Below are positions 1-9,136 of a stretch of 64,000 bases of DNA, piece by piece. The position numbers and the translations under genes are program-made. Below the pieces are notes generated by a model. That model was given only the letters and a program-made list of their open reading frames with translations. It was not told the origin of the DNA and did not search any database. Origin of the DNA: Mycobacterium angelicum (lineage in GTDB: Bacteria > Actinomycetota > Actinomycetes > Mycobacteriales > Mycobacteriaceae); the NCBI RefSeq assembly GCF_002086155.1, contig NZ_MVHE01000020.1, forward strand, positions 1 to 64,000, read 5' to 3'. Within the stretch, counting starts at the first letter, position 1; the number at the start of each line of letters is the position of its first letter.

Positions 1-1454
1 GCATTGCCGCCGGTATCGGCGGCCTTGGCGGCAAGGCCGCACTGATCGGCGACGGCGGCAATGGCGGCGCCGGCGGACAGAACCTGAACGCCACCGGAAC
101 CGGGGCCAACGGCGGCAGTGGCGGCAACGCAGTCCTGATCGGCAATGGCGGTGTCGGGGGCAGCCCCGGCATCGGCCCCAGCGGCGACGGCGCCCACGGC
201 GCCGCCGGCACCGGCGGAATATGTCCAGTGCAGCAGGATCTGCTCAAGGTGATCAACGCGCCCACCGAGGCGTTGCTGAACCGCCCGCTGATCGGCAACG
301 GCACCTCAGCAACTCCGGGCAGCGGTGCCGACGGCGCGCCGGGCGGGATCTTGTACGGCAACGGCGGCAGCGGTGGATCGGGTGGGCCGTCGCACGCCGG
401 CGGCGGAAATGGCGGGGCAGCCGGATTGTTCGGCAACGGCGGCGCCGGCGGCGCCGGCTACAGCGTCACTAGCGGTTCCGCGGGGACCGGCGGCAGCGGC
501 GGTTCCGGTGGCCTGCTGGCCGGTCGCGGCGGGGTCGGCGGCCTGGGCGGCAACAGCAGCACCGGCCTGGGCGGGGCCGGCGGAATAGGCGGCGCCGCAG
601 GCGTATTCGGCGACGGCGGTGCCGGCGGTATCGGCGGACTGGGGCAGAGCGCCGGCCTCGGCGCGGTTGGCGGCGACGGCGGCCACGGCGGTCTGCTCCT
701 GGGCAACGGCGGCAACGGCGCTGCCGGCGGGGCCAACGTCGGCGCCGGGGGCACCGGTGGAACCGGCGGGCACGGCGGCCATGGCGGCCTGGTCGTTGGA
801 AATGGCGGCGCCGGTGGCCCGGGCGGGCCCAACGCCGGCGCTGCCGCCAACGGTGGCAGCGGCGGAATCGGCGGCGCCGCAGGCTTATTCGGCGAGGGCG
901 GTGCCGGCGGCGTCGGTTCGGGTGCCTTCTTGTCCGGGGGCGCCGGCGGCGCCGGCGGCACCGGCGGCATGCTGGCCGGCAACGGCGGCGCCGGTGGCCA
1001 CGCCGGAGTCGGCGCCGAAACCGGGACGGGCGTCGGCGGGATCGGCGGGGCCGGCGGCAACGCCATCGGCCTGTTCGGTCACGGCGGGGCCGGCGGCACC
1101 GCCGGCTTCGGCGCCGCTATCGGCGGAGCCGGCGGGGCCGCCGGTAACGCGGGCCTGTTCATCGGCTCCGGCGGCACCGGTGGTGCCGGCGGGGTCGGCG
1201 GCGTTGGCCCCGGCGTCGGTGGTCTTGGCGGTAAGGCCGCGCTGATCGGCGACGGCGGCGCGGGCGGGGCCGGTGGTCAGAACCTGAACGCCACCGGCGC
1301 CGACGGCGGCAATGGCGGCAACGCCGTCCTGATCGGCAGCGGCGGTGCCGGCGGTAGCCCAGGCTTAGGACCCAACGGTAACGGCGCACGCGGGAAGGCC
1401 GGCAGCGGCGGCATACTGTTCGGCGCCGCCCCATCGTTCGACTGGTTGGCGTGA
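1..1454 (+). CDS. PE_PGRS family protein, 5'-truncated by the window edge and apparently chimeric
   Basis: The frame starting at base 3 is open from the window edge to the TGA at 1452-1454, so the gene begins upstream. It is almost all Gly-Gly-Ala/Asn repeats (GGAGG, GNGG), the PGRS signature of mycobacterial surface or secreted proteins. At about 219-300 the glycine repeats are interrupted by [17 protein letters not shown]. This is the linker that normally follows the N-terminal PE domain, yet here repeats lie on both sides of it and no PE domain precedes it in the window. The block at about 18-218 is closely similar to the last ~200 bp before the stop (about 1218-1410). This suggests fusion of the end of one PE_PGRS copy to the post-PE linker of a second. 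The end [14 protein letters not shown] is a plausible natural C-terminus. Function unknown. Confidence 0.85.
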   Translation, partial: IAAGIGGLGGKAALIGDGGNGGAGGQNLNATGTGANGGSGGNAVLIGNGGVGGSPGIGPSGDGAHGAAGTGGICPVQQDLLKVINAPTEALLNRPLIGNGTSATPGSGADGAPGGILYGNGGSGGSGGPSHAGGGNGGAAGLFGNGGAGGAGYSVTSGSAGTGGSGGSGGLLAGRGGVGGLGGNSSTGLGGAGGIGGAAGVFGDGGAGGIGGLGQSAGLGAVGGDGGHGGLLLGNGGNGAAGGANVGAGGTGGTGGHGGHGGLVVGNGGAGGPGGPNAGAAANGGSGGIGGAAGLFGEGGAGGVGSGAFLSGGAGGAGGTGGMLAGNGGAGGHAGVGAETGTGVGGIGGAGGNAIGLFGHGGAGGTAGFGAAIGGAGGAAGNAGLFIGSGGTGGAGGVGGVGPGVGGLGGKAALIGDGGAGGAGGQNLNATGADGGNGGNAVLIGSGGAGGSPGLGPNGNGARGKAGSGGILFGAAPSFDWLA

Positions 1455-1483
1455 AAGACCCACTGTGCCAACCCCGTTGCCGG

Positions 1484-2548
1484 TCAATTCGCGCTGTGGG
1501 TTATCACTCGGCTTGCATCGCCGAGCCGTCCCTGGCGCGTACGTCGCAGGTCGGTGACGATGTTGACGCGTTTGAGCCAACGATCGGTTCCGTCGAAGCG
1601 TGGCTGGAATGGGCGCCGCCCATGCACGACGTTGTTGTTGTTCAGGAATACCGCTTCTCCTGGATTCAGCGGCAGATCGTATAAGCGGCTGTCGAGGTGA
1701 TCGATAATCCACTCGAGAGCCATTTCCGCGACCACATCTCCGGGCTGGGCCTCGGTGAAGTCACGATCGATTCTGAGCACCGGACAATACGGGGAACCGC
1801 TGAGAATGGCGACTCTTGGCGGCTGTTCATAGATGTCTCGAAGATGACCGAAGCTGCTGTCGCGATGGTGAGAAACGTTGAATTGCGCGGTGTGTGACGA
1901 ATCCGGGCGGATGATGAATCGCTCTTCGCGTAGGGTGTCCCGGATGTCGCCCGGAATCCGGCTGGGGTCCACTCCGGAGATGGTCGTAGCAACCTGGCTG
2001 GGCCGTCGCAAGCAGAGCAATCCCACGTAATCGGCACGATACGGCGAGAAGGCGTCCTCGGTATGCCAGCCCAGTTCGGTCAGACTCGACGAACTCACCA
2101 ACGAGTTCTCAAGGCCCTTGATCGGCAGGACATCGGTAACGAGCCGGCCGTCCTGCTGGGTCTGCCAGCCGATCGTGTCGCCGAGAAGGGCAGCAATCAG
2201 CAGTAGCGCCACCGATTCTGAGCTACTGCCGCCGCTCTGAGCTGTCGCCCAATGCGCGGGCGTCGATTCCAGCTCTGGATTGATTACGACATTGCGCACC
2301 ACAAAGGCATGCAGGCGATCGCAATAGCGTGCATTGTTGGCCGCCACACGAAGAGCGCGTGGCAGTTCTGCGGCAATCACCGGTGCGTCGGCATGCAAAC
2401 GCTGGTTTTCCGCACCGCCATATTGCTGAACACACTCCTGCGAGAGATTGCGTAACGCTACGGCCTCGTCTCGATCCAGCGCGTAAGTGACTAGCGAGTC
2501 TTCTGACTGCTGACTTTCCGCTGTCCATAAGACGGCGTGGGAACGCAT
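1484..2548 (-). CDS. Fe(II)/2-oxoglutarate-dependent hydroxylase, clavaminate synthase/VioC-like
   Basis: A 354-residue protein of the TauD/clavaminate-synthase type, whose relatives hydroxylate arginine-like or other amino acids using Fe(II), O2 and 2-oxoglutarate. Visible ligands are H162 and E164 in WHTED, the distal H309 in NNNNVVHGRR, and R323 in GTDRWLKR, expected to bind the 2-oxoglutarate carboxylate. HxE rather than HxD is typical of the VioC/clavaminate branch. The frame stays open upstream to 2845, but the ATG at 2548 has an AAAGG ribosome-binding site 9 bases away and gives the family's usual length. It lies divergent from the carboxylic acid reductase across a 633-base gap. The substrate cannot be read from sequence, and a link to the reductase/exporter pair is only inference. 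Confidence 0.82.
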   Translation of the reverse strand: MRSHAVLWTAESQQSEDSLVTYALDRDEAVALRNLSQECVQQYGGAENQRLHADAPVIAAELPRALRVAANNARYCDRLHAFVVRNVVINPELESTPAHWATAQSGGSSSESVALLLIAALLGDTIGWQTQQDGRLVTDVLPIKGLENSLVSSSSLTELGWHTEDAFSPYRADYVGLLCLRRPSQVATTISGVDPSRIPGDIRDTLREERFIIRPDSSHTAQFNVSHHRDSSFGHLRDIYEQPPRVAILSGSPYCPVLRIDRDFTEAQPGDVVAEMALEWIIDHLDSRLYDLPLNPGEAVFLNNNNVVHGRRPFQPRFDGTDRWLKRVNIVTDLRRTRQGRLGDASRVITHSAN

Positions 2549-3181
2549 CGTTGCTGACCTTTCGTAGACGGCGAGGTTGCCGAGCTTGATCAAAACCGCC
2601 GACGCTGGGATATGGCTGTGCACATTCTGATGTTCCTGGAATCTTCCTGAAGAATGACTGTGCCCGGTTTGCGATTTTGACACTCCGGGGCCGTTGATAA
2701 TTTTCACGTATTGATTGATTGACGCACCCGGTTCGGTTGCCACGATGACGTGATTCGGTGGATTGGGCGTGCGCGCCATGGGCTGCGATTCGACCCGCAG
2801 TAGGGCACGCCCAACGGCGATCACGTCGATAAAGCGGCTTCCCACCTGTCTCGAATCACGTTCTCTGACAGCCGCTTTGAGCCAGCAACTCGGTGTTCGA
2901 ACCAGCCCTTGTTGACCGGCCGGCCTCCCCCGCTGAGCTTCGACTCACCCAACCAAGCCAGTGTTCCATCGAATGTCGCCTGAAATTCACTGGCAAATTC
3001 ATTTCCAATTACGGGACTTGAATATTACCGGTCAATGTGATGTCACGCACAGACTACCGTGAAGCATCTCACATCAGCGAAATGGCTTTTATGCCCGAGA
3101 ATAGGTCCAGCATCCCCGTTTGGCGATCACCATTCCCAACGGTCTGTTTTCCCTAAATTAATCCGTCCGAAGGGGCTTTTC
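2549..3181. other. Divergent intergenic region, no gene recognised
   Basis: This 633-base gap separates the divergent hydroxylase and reductase genes and should carry both promoters. Neither open extension into it looks like its protein family. At 3036-3051 the sequence TGTGATGTCACGCACA resembles a CRP-type site (GTG-N8-CAC spacing, one half-site imperfect). This is only a weak candidate. No tRNA, repeat or terminator was seen. Confidence 0.4.
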
Positions 3182-6100
3182 TTGTCGACCGATTCGCGCG
3201 CCGAGCGGCTTGCTGCCCGTATCGCGCACTTGTACGCCACCGACGCGCAGTTCGCTGCCGCCAAGCCCAGCGACGCGATCACCCGGGCGGTCGAACGGCC
3301 CGAAGTGCCGCTCCTGCAGATCATTCGCACGGTCATGGAGGGTTATGCCGATCGCCCCGCGCTGGCCCAGCGCGCGGTCCAATTCAGCCTCGATCCGGAC
3401 ACCGGCCGCCGGACACAGCAGCTGCTGCCCCACTTCGAGACGCTCAGTTACCGCCAGCTATGGGACCGCGCCCGCGCCTTCGCAACCGCGTCATCGACGG
3501 AAGTCGGTGTCGGCGACCGTGTTTGCCTGCTCGGGCGCGCGAGCGTGGACTACACGATCGTCGACCTAGCCCTGATTCGAATGGCGGCCTTGCCCGTTCC
3601 GCTGCAGACCAGCGCCCCGATCAGCCAACTTCGGGCCAGTGTCGCCGAGACCACGCCGACTATGATCGCCTCGAGCATCGAAAGCCTCGCTGATGCAGTG
3701 GAATTGGCGCTAACCGCGCATGCGCCGCACCGGCTGGTCGTGTTCGACTACCGCGGCGAGGCCGACGACCAGCGCGCCGCTCTGGCCGACGCACGCGCAC
3801 AACTGGCCGACAGCGGGGTGATCGTCGAAACGCTTGCCGAGGCGATTGAGCGCGGGAATACGTTGCGGCGCGTGCCTTCTTCTGAGCCGCCAGTCGAGCC
3901 GTCCGGCGATCTGCCGGCGCTGCTGATCTACACGTCCGGCAGCACCGGCTCATCCAAGGGCGTCATCTACCCGCGCAGTCGAGTCACGAAATTCTGGCGC
4001 AAGTCGGATGCCTACATCGCCCAGAGCAGCCATCCGTCGATCACCCTCAACTTCATGCCGATGAGCCACGTGATGGGCCGCGAGGTGCTGTACGGGACGC
4101 TGGCCAACGGCGGTACCGCATATTTCGTGGCAAAGAATGATTTGTCGACGCTGTTCGAGGACCTCGCGCTGGTGCGGCCTACCGAGCTGGACTTCGTGCC
4201 GCGCGCGTGGGAAATGATCTGCGCCGAATTCCAGACTCGGGTCGACCGGCGCCTAGCCGGCGGGGGCGATCGATGCAACCCCGAAGCCGTAGCGGAACAG
4301 GTCAAGGCCGAGCTGCGGCAGAACCTGCTCGGCGGCCGGTTCGTGGCGGCGCTCACCAGTTCAGCCCCCAGCACTGCGGAATTGAAGGCGCGGTTGGAGT
4401 ACTTGCTGGAAATGCATGTCGCCGACGCGTACGGCTCGACGGAAACCGGAATGATCTGGATGGACGGCCAGGTGCAGCGTCCGCCGGTGCTCGCTTACAA
4501 GCTGGTTGACGTGCCGGACCTGGGTTATTTCCTTACCGACCAGCCGTTTCCGCGCGGCGAGCTGCTGGTCAAGACCGAAGGCATGTTCACCGGTTACTAC
4601 CAGCGCCCAGAGGTCAGTGCCGAGGTGTTCGACGCTGACGGCTTCTACCGCACCGGCGACGTGATGGCCCAGGTCGGCCCCGACAGTCTGGTCTACCTCG
4701 ACCGTCGCAACAACGTACTGAAGCTCGCGCAGGGCGAGTTCGTCGCCGTCTCCAAGCTGGAGCCGTTGTTCGCCGACAGCCCGCTGATCCGGCAGGCCTA
4801 CGTCTACGGCAACAGCGCACGCGCTTACCTGCTGGCCGTGATCGTCCCGGCCGAGGACGCACTGACCCGCTTCGACCCAGACGAGCTCAAGGCGCGGATC
4901 ATGGAGTCCCTACAGCAAGTCGCCAAAAAGGCCGGCCTGCAGTCCTACGAGATCCCGCGCGATTTCCTCATCGAGACCACACCCTGGACGCTGGAGAACG
5001 GCCTGCTCACCGGCACCCGCAAGCCGGCCCGGCCGCAGCTGAAAAAGCACTACGGCCAGCGTCTGGAACAGCTCTACACCGATCTCGAAGATGGCCAGGC
5101 CGTCGAGCTACGCGCGTTGCGCCTGCGCGGCGCCGACGCGCCCGTGCTGGAAACCGTCAGCCGCGCCGCCGAGGCGCTGCTGGGCAGCTCAGGCGCCGAC
5201 GATGTGCAGCCGGATACGCACTTCACCCAGCTTGGCGGAGACTCGTTGTCGGCGTTGACATTCGGCAACCTGCTGCAGGAGATCTTCGACGTCGAGGTAC
5301 CCGTAAGCGTGATCGTCAGCCCGGCCAACGACCTGCAGGCCATTGCCGACTACATCGAGGCCGAGCGCAAGCCCGGCGCCGTGCGACCCACCTTCGCCGC
5401 GGTACACGGGTCAGGTGCCACCGAGGTGCACGCCCGCGACCTCACGCTCGACAAGTTCCTCGACGCCGCCACACTGGCCGCGGCCCCCACCGTGCCCGGA
5501 CCCCGCGCCCAGGTGCGCACCGTGCTGTTGACCGGAGCCACCGGCTTTCTGGGCCGCTACCTGGCGCTGGAATGGCTGGAACGGATGAACCTGGTCGAAG
5601 GGAAAGTGATTGCCCTGGTGCGGGCCAAGTCCGACGAAGAGGCGCGGGCACGGTTGGACCGTACCTTCGATAGCGGTGACCCGAAGCTGCTGGCGCACTA
5701 TCAGGAGCTGGCCGCCCGGCATCTCGAGATCGTCGCCGGCGACAAGGGCGAGGCCAATCTCGGCCTGGACACCCAGACCTGGCAGCGACTGGCCGACAGC
5801 GTCGATCTGATCCTCGACTCGGCCGCTCTGGTCAACCACGTGTTGCCGTACAGCGAATTGTTCGGCCCGAACACGATGGGCACCGCCGAGCTGATCCGAA
5901 TTGCCTTGAGCGGCAAGCAAAAGCCCTACATCTACGTGTCGACGATCAGCGTGGGCGACCAGATCCGGTCCGACGCGTTCATTGAGGACGCCGACGTCCG
6001 GGAAATCAGCCCGACCCGGCGGATCGACGACAGCTACGCCAACGGCTACGGCAACAGCAAGTGGGCCGGCGAGGTATTGCTGCGCGAGGCCCACGATTTG

Positions 6101-6730
6101 TGCGGCCTGCCGGTCGCGGTGTTTCGTTGCGGGATGATCCTGGCCGACACCAGCTACGCCGGTCAGCTCAACCTGCCCGACATGTTCACCCGGATGATGC
6201 TGAGCCTGGTTGCCGCCGGCGTCGCGCCCGGTTCGTTCTACGAACTGGACGCCGACGGCGCTCGGCAGAGGGCACACCACGACGGCCTACCGGTGGAGTT
6301 CATGGCCGAGGCGATTTCCACGTTGGGCGCCACCCTGGGCGAGGTTCGAGATGCGCAGGGGCTGAGCGGGTTTGAGACCTACCACGCGATGAACCCCTAC
6401 GCCGACGGCATCGGATTCGACGAGTTCGTCGACTGGCTCATCTCTTATGGCTGCTCGATCGAGCGGATCGACGACTACGCCGAGTGGCTGCGGCGGTTCG
6501 AGACCAGCCTGCATGCGCTGCCCGAAAAGCAGCGCCACGGTTCACTATTGCCGCTACTGCACAACTACCGGCGGCCCGAGACGCCTTTCAACGGGGCTGT
6601 GATACCTACCGACCGATTCCGCGCGGCAGTCCAGGACGCGAAAGTCGGCCCCGACAAAGACATTCCACACCTCACGCCGCAGATCATCACCAAGTACGTC
6701 ACCGACCTGCGACTGCTCGGACTGCTGTGA
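3182..6730 (+). CDS. car: Carboxylic acid reductase (adenylation-carrier-reductase), FadD9-like
   Basis: A 1182-residue enzyme that reduces carboxylic acids to aldehydes with ATP and NADPH. The adenylation domain carries YTSGSTGSSKG at about residue 250. A carrier domain has LGGDSLSAL, with the phosphopantetheine serine near 688. The C-terminal thioester reductase has the Rossmann motif GATGFLGR near 784 and a catalytic Tyr-x-x-x-Lys in GYGNSKWAG near 955. All three parts are complete and close to known mycobacterial CARs. The open frame begins at 3059, but homology starts at LSTDSRAERL. The TTG at 3182 follows AGGGG by six bases and gives the expected length. The stop overlaps the start of the MFS transporter, implying coupled translation and possibly export of the product. 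The natural substrate is unknown. Confidence 0.93.
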   Translation: MSTDSRAERLAARIAHLYATDAQFAAAKPSDAITRAVERPEVPLLQIIRTVMEGYADRPALAQRAVQFSLDPDTGRRTQQLLPHFETLSYRQLWDRARAFATASSTEVGVGDRVCLLGRASVDYTIVDLALIRMAALPVPLQTSAPISQLRASVAETTPTMIASSIESLADAVELALTAHAPHRLVVFDYRGEADDQRAALADARAQLADSGVIVETLAEAIERGNTLRRVPSSEPPVEPSGDLPALLIYTSGSTGSSKGVIYPRSRVTKFWRKSDAYIAQSSHPSITLNFMPMSHVMGREVLYGTLANGGTAYFVAKNDLSTLFEDLALVRPTELDFVPRAWEMICAEFQTRVDRRLAGGGDRCNPEAVAEQVKAELRQNLLGGRFVAALTSSAPSTAELKARLEYLLEMHVADAYGSTETGMIWMDGQVQRPPVLAYKLVDVPDLGYFLTDQPFPRGELLVKTEGMFTGYYQRPEVSAEVFDADGFYRTGDVMAQVGPDSLVYLDRRNNVLKLAQGEFVAVSKLEPLFADSPLIRQAYVYGNSARAYLLAVIVPAEDALTRFDPDELKARIMESLQQVAKKAGLQSYEIPRDFLIETTPWTLENGLLTGTRKPARPQLKKHYGQRLEQLYTDLEDGQAVELRALRLRGADAPVLETVSRAAEALLGSSGADDVQPDTHFTQLGGDSLSALTFGNLLQEIFDVEVPVSVIVSPANDLQAIADYIEAERKPGAVRPTFAAVHGSGATEVHARDLTLDKFLDAATLAAAPTVPGPRAQVRTVLLTGATGFLGRYLALEWLERMNLVEGKVIALVRAKSDEEARARLDRTFDSGDPKLLAHYQELAARHLEIVAGDKGEANLGLDTQTWQRLADSVDLILDSAALVNHVLPYSELFGPNTMGTAELIRIALSGKQKPYIYVSTISVGDQIRSDAFIEDADVREISPTRRIDDSYANGYGNSKWAGEVLLREAHDLCGLPVAVFRCGMILADTSYAGQLNLPDMFTRMMLSLVAAGVAPGSFYELDADGARQRAHHDGLPVEFMAEAISTLGATLGEVRDAQGLSGFETYHAMNPYADGIGFDEFVDWLISYGCSIERIDDYAEWLRRFETSLHALPEKQRHGSLLPLLHNYRRPETPFNGAVIPTDRFRAAVQDAKVGPDKDIPHLTPQIITKYVTDLRLLGLL

Positions 6731-8286
6731 CAACCGAGCAGCTTGCGGCCAAACCGGTGACGGGACGCGCGGGTGCGGTGTTGTTCACCGTCTGCGCCGC
6801 GCTGTTTCTGGTCGTGGTCGACGTCACCGTGCTGCACGTCGCCGCACCGAAAATCGCGGAGGGCCTGAATCCGTCAGCGACTGAATTCCTTTGGATCGTC
6901 GACATTTACCCGCTGGTGATGGCCTCACTGATGCTGATCGCCGCGGTCGCGGGTGATCGATTCGGCCGCAAGCGGCTCCTCATGGCGGGCCTGACGATCT
7001 TTGCGGTGGTGTCGATCCCGGCGGCGTTCGCGAGCACTCCGTTGCTGCTGATTTTGGCCCGCTCGGTGATGGCGGTGGGCGCGGCGATGATCCTTCCCGC
7101 TACGGTCTCGCTGCTGCGGGTCGCGTTTCCCGAGCGCAGGGAAAGACTGCGTGTGATTGGGATCTGGTCGGCGGTGTCGGCCGTTGGCGCCGCGATCGGC
7201 CCGGTGATCGGCGGACTGCTGGTCGAGTACTTCTATTGGGGCGCAGTGTTTCTCGTCAATGCCCCCCTGGCGCTGCTGGTGCTGCTGTTGGTGTGGCGGC
7301 TGGTCCCCGAATCACGCTCGCAGGCCCGTCTGGTGCTGGACGGGCTCAGCGTCGTCTTGTCGATCGTGGGCGTGCTCGCTTTTGCGCTGGCTATCAAGCA
7401 GGTGACTCGGCACGGTGTTGACGCCGCTGCACTCGGGTGCCTTGTCGTCGCGGGTGGCGGGCTGTGGTGTTTCATCCGCCGCCAGTCGAATAGGCAAAAC
7501 CGCGGGATCGAACCGCTGTTGAACGTGCGCCTTTTCATGCGCGCGTCGTTCAGCGTTGCGGTCGCATCGGTGGTGCTGGCGGTGTTTTGCATCGTCGGGT
7601 TGAACCTGGTGTTCGCCCAGTATCTGCAGAATTTCCTGGGTCTGACGCCTGTCGAAGCGGCATTGCGACTGACGCCGATGGCGGCAACCACTGTTGTGGG
7701 GTCGCTCTCGGCGCACCTGATCGTGGATCGCTGCGGCACTCGTGTCGCGATCGGTTGTGGTCTAGGGCTCGCGGCGCTGGCGCTGATCCCGTTGCTGACC
7801 CTGGGCGCGCACGAACAACCTTTGGTGTTCGCCGGCTCGCTGGCCGTGGTCGGGTTTGTGCTCGATGTCGTGGTGGTCTGCGCGAACGACGCCATCGTCT
7901 CCGCCGTCTCGCAGGACTACATCGGCCAAGCCGCCGGCGTTGAAGAGGTCGCCTACGACCTCGGCGGCGGGCTAGGCATCGCGGTGCTCGGTTCGGTCCT
8001 CACCGCTGGCTATACCGCCGCGTTCCGGCCGATTCGTGGTCTGAACCCGGACCAGCTGTCATCTGCGCGCGAGTCGATCCGTAACGCCCAACACCTCGCC
8101 GGCCAAACCAGCGCACCCGCGTTGGCCGAACAGATCCGTCTCGAGGCGCAGAAGGCATTTCTGACCGGCTTTCACACCACCATCGCCGTTTCGATCGCGA
8201 TCCTCGCGGTGGCTGCCGTCGCGGCCGTCGTGGTCATTTCGTCCAAGTCGGCTCCGGCTGACGAAGACGTGTCGGAGCCTACATAA
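6727..8286 (+). CDS. MFS multidrug-type exporter, DHA2 (14-TM) family
   Basis: A 519-residue integral membrane protein resembling QacA/SmvA/EmrB-type proton-coupled exporters. The first helix contains DVTVLHVAAPKIAEGL, a motif typical of DHA2 proteins, and DRFGRKRLL in the loop after helix 2 is the MFS signature. The WSAVSAVGAAIGPVIGGLL segment is the antiporter motif C. The GTG start at 6727 lies within the reductase stop (GTGA, four-base overlap), so the two genes are probably co-translated. The longer open frame from 6484 is only overlap with the reductase gene. The stop at 8286 lies just before the left attachment site of the integrated element, so the gene is intact. Substrate unknown. 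Confidence 0.85.
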   Translation: MTTEQLAAKPVTGRAGAVLFTVCAALFLVVVDVTVLHVAAPKIAEGLNPSATEFLWIVDIYPLVMASLMLIAAVAGDRFGRKRLLMAGLTIFAVVSIPAAFASTPLLLILARSVMAVGAAMILPATVSLLRVAFPERRERLRVIGIWSAVSAVGAAIGPVIGGLLVEYFYWGAVFLVNAPLALLVLLLVWRLVPESRSQARLVLDGLSVVLSIVGVLAFALAIKQVTRHGVDAAALGCLVVAGGGLWCFIRRQSNRQNRGIEPLLNVRLFMRASFSVAVASVVLAVFCIVGLNLVFAQYLQNFLGLTPVEAALRLTPMAATTVVGSLSAHLIVDRCGTRVAIGCGLGLAALALIPLLTLGAHEQPLVFAGSLAVVGFVLDVVVVCANDAIVSAVSQDYIGQAAGVEEVAYDLGGGLGIAVLGSVLTAGYTAAFRPIRGLNPDQLSSARESIRNAQHLAGQTSAPALAEQIRLEAQKAFLTGFHTTIAVSIAILAVAAVAAVVVISSKSAPADEDVSEPT

Positions 8287-8291
8287 ACCGA

Positions 8292-8313
8292 GTGGTCCCG
8301 GCTGGGATCGAAC
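8292..8313 (+). repeat. Attachment site, left copy of the 22-bp core
   Basis: These 22 bases are identical to 17347-17368, the T-loop, T-stem and acceptor end of tRNA-Val(CAC) read on the complement. Only the tRNA 3' end is present here and identity stops at base 8314, as expected for an attachment core duplicated by a tyrosine integrase. It lies 5 bases after the MFS stop codon. Confidence 0.9.
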
Positions 8314-8432
8314 TAGATTTGTTTGCTGAGAAGGTACCCCGATGATCAGCGGATTACCTTGTGTTGCAGCATTTTAAGCCTCTTCCCTCGTAACAAGAGA
8401 CACCAGCGCACACCAGCGGTATGCTGTTTCGT

Positions 8433-8450
8433 ATAGCCCATGGATAGCCC
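8433..8450 (+). promoter_or_regulatory. Candidate integrase arm-type site, left
   Basis: ATAGCCCATGGATAGCCC consists of two direct ATAGCCC heptamers separated by ATGG. The identical 18-mer occurs at 17277-17294, near the other end of the element and in the same orientation. Paired direct repeats flanking the cores are how arm-type integrase sites look in mycobacteriophage L5. The assignment rests on position and identity only. Confidence 0.6.
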
Positions 8451-8542
8451 GGCACTGCAAACCTCCAGTTCAACACGGTTTCACCGCTGGGATATCAGCA
8501 AACTAGATGACTTCAAGTTGTAAGCGAGAGGAAATCAAGTTC

Positions 8543-9136
8543 ATGTCCGGTGTGAAACGACAACGCATGAATCTCCTCGCCGACCAAATCGCGTACTGCC
8601 GCGACTGCGACGGGATGAACGAACCCGGCAAAACCGAGTCGGCACCCGGCTACGGTTCCGTTGACTCCCCCATCGCGATCGTTGGCCAGAGTTTGTGCCG
8701 TAAGTGCATGGAGACGAAAATTCCGTTCACAGGCGGCAGCGGAACGTACATCGATAAGGCTCTAGAACTCGCGGACAAGAAGAAGCGACAAATTTTCATC
8801 ACCAACGTTGTTCATTGCCACCCGCTCAATGATGCGCCATCAGAACAGGAGTGGATCGACAGCTGTCATCACTTCCTGCGTGACGAACTCGCGATAGTGC
8901 AGCCGGTGCTTGTGATCGGATTGGGTGGGGATGCCGAAGACGAACTGACAAAGTTGTACCGGAATGGGCAGAAACTTCCGTGGCCGTTCATCCAACCCCG
9001 CAAGTATCAACCCGGCGCGACCTATCTCTTGTTTCCGGAACATCCTGGTTCGCTTCGATGGAAACCCACGGAAGATCGGCAATATTGGTCGCCTAGCCTT
9101 GCCAGCGCAATCAGTTGGGGTTTCGATGCCCGGTAG
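8543..9136 (+). CDS. Uracil-DNA glycosylase-superfamily protein, Fe-S type, degenerate active site
   Basis: A 197-residue protein with the layout of family 4/5 uracil-DNA glycosylases. It has CRDC near the N-terminus, then SPIAIVGQS, IFITNVVHCHP, a downstream cysteine in DSCHHFL and a late EHPGSLRW. The four cysteines match the [4Fe-4S] ligand pattern. Motif A, normally GEAPG, reads GQSLCRK and lacks the usual acidic residue, so glycosylase activity is doubtful. The ATG at 8543 follows GAGAGGA by 10 bases and is preferred to the upstream in-frame ATG at 8507. Its 3' end overlaps the integrase start by 11 bases, so the two are probably co-expressed. DNA binding during integration, or an anti-host role, is conjecture. 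Confidence 0.7.
   Translation: MSGVKRQRMNLLADQIAYCRDCDGMNEPGKTESAPGYGSVDSPIAIVGQSLCRKCMETKIPFTGGSGTYIDKALELADKKKRQIFITNVVHCHPLNDAPSEQEWIDSCHHFLRDELAIVQPVLVIGLGGDAEDELTKLYRNGQKLPWPFIQPRKYQPGATYLLFPEHPGSLRWKPTEDRQYWSPSLASAISWGFDAR

Noticed and set aside
306..1471. Several long antisense and shifted open frames over the PE_PGRS gene (for example a proline-rich 202-residue frame)
   Set aside because: They mirror the GGC-rich repeats in other frames; the compositions are Pro/Ala/Arg-only and resemble no protein.
3036..3051. CRP-type site upstream of the carboxylic acid reductase
   Set aside because: One half-site is imperfect and chance occurrence is likely; kept only as a remark.
8292..8313. 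A second tRNA-Val gene at the left end of the element
   Set aside because: Only the 3' 22 bases are present; the D-arm and anticodon arm are missing. It is an attachment-site copy.
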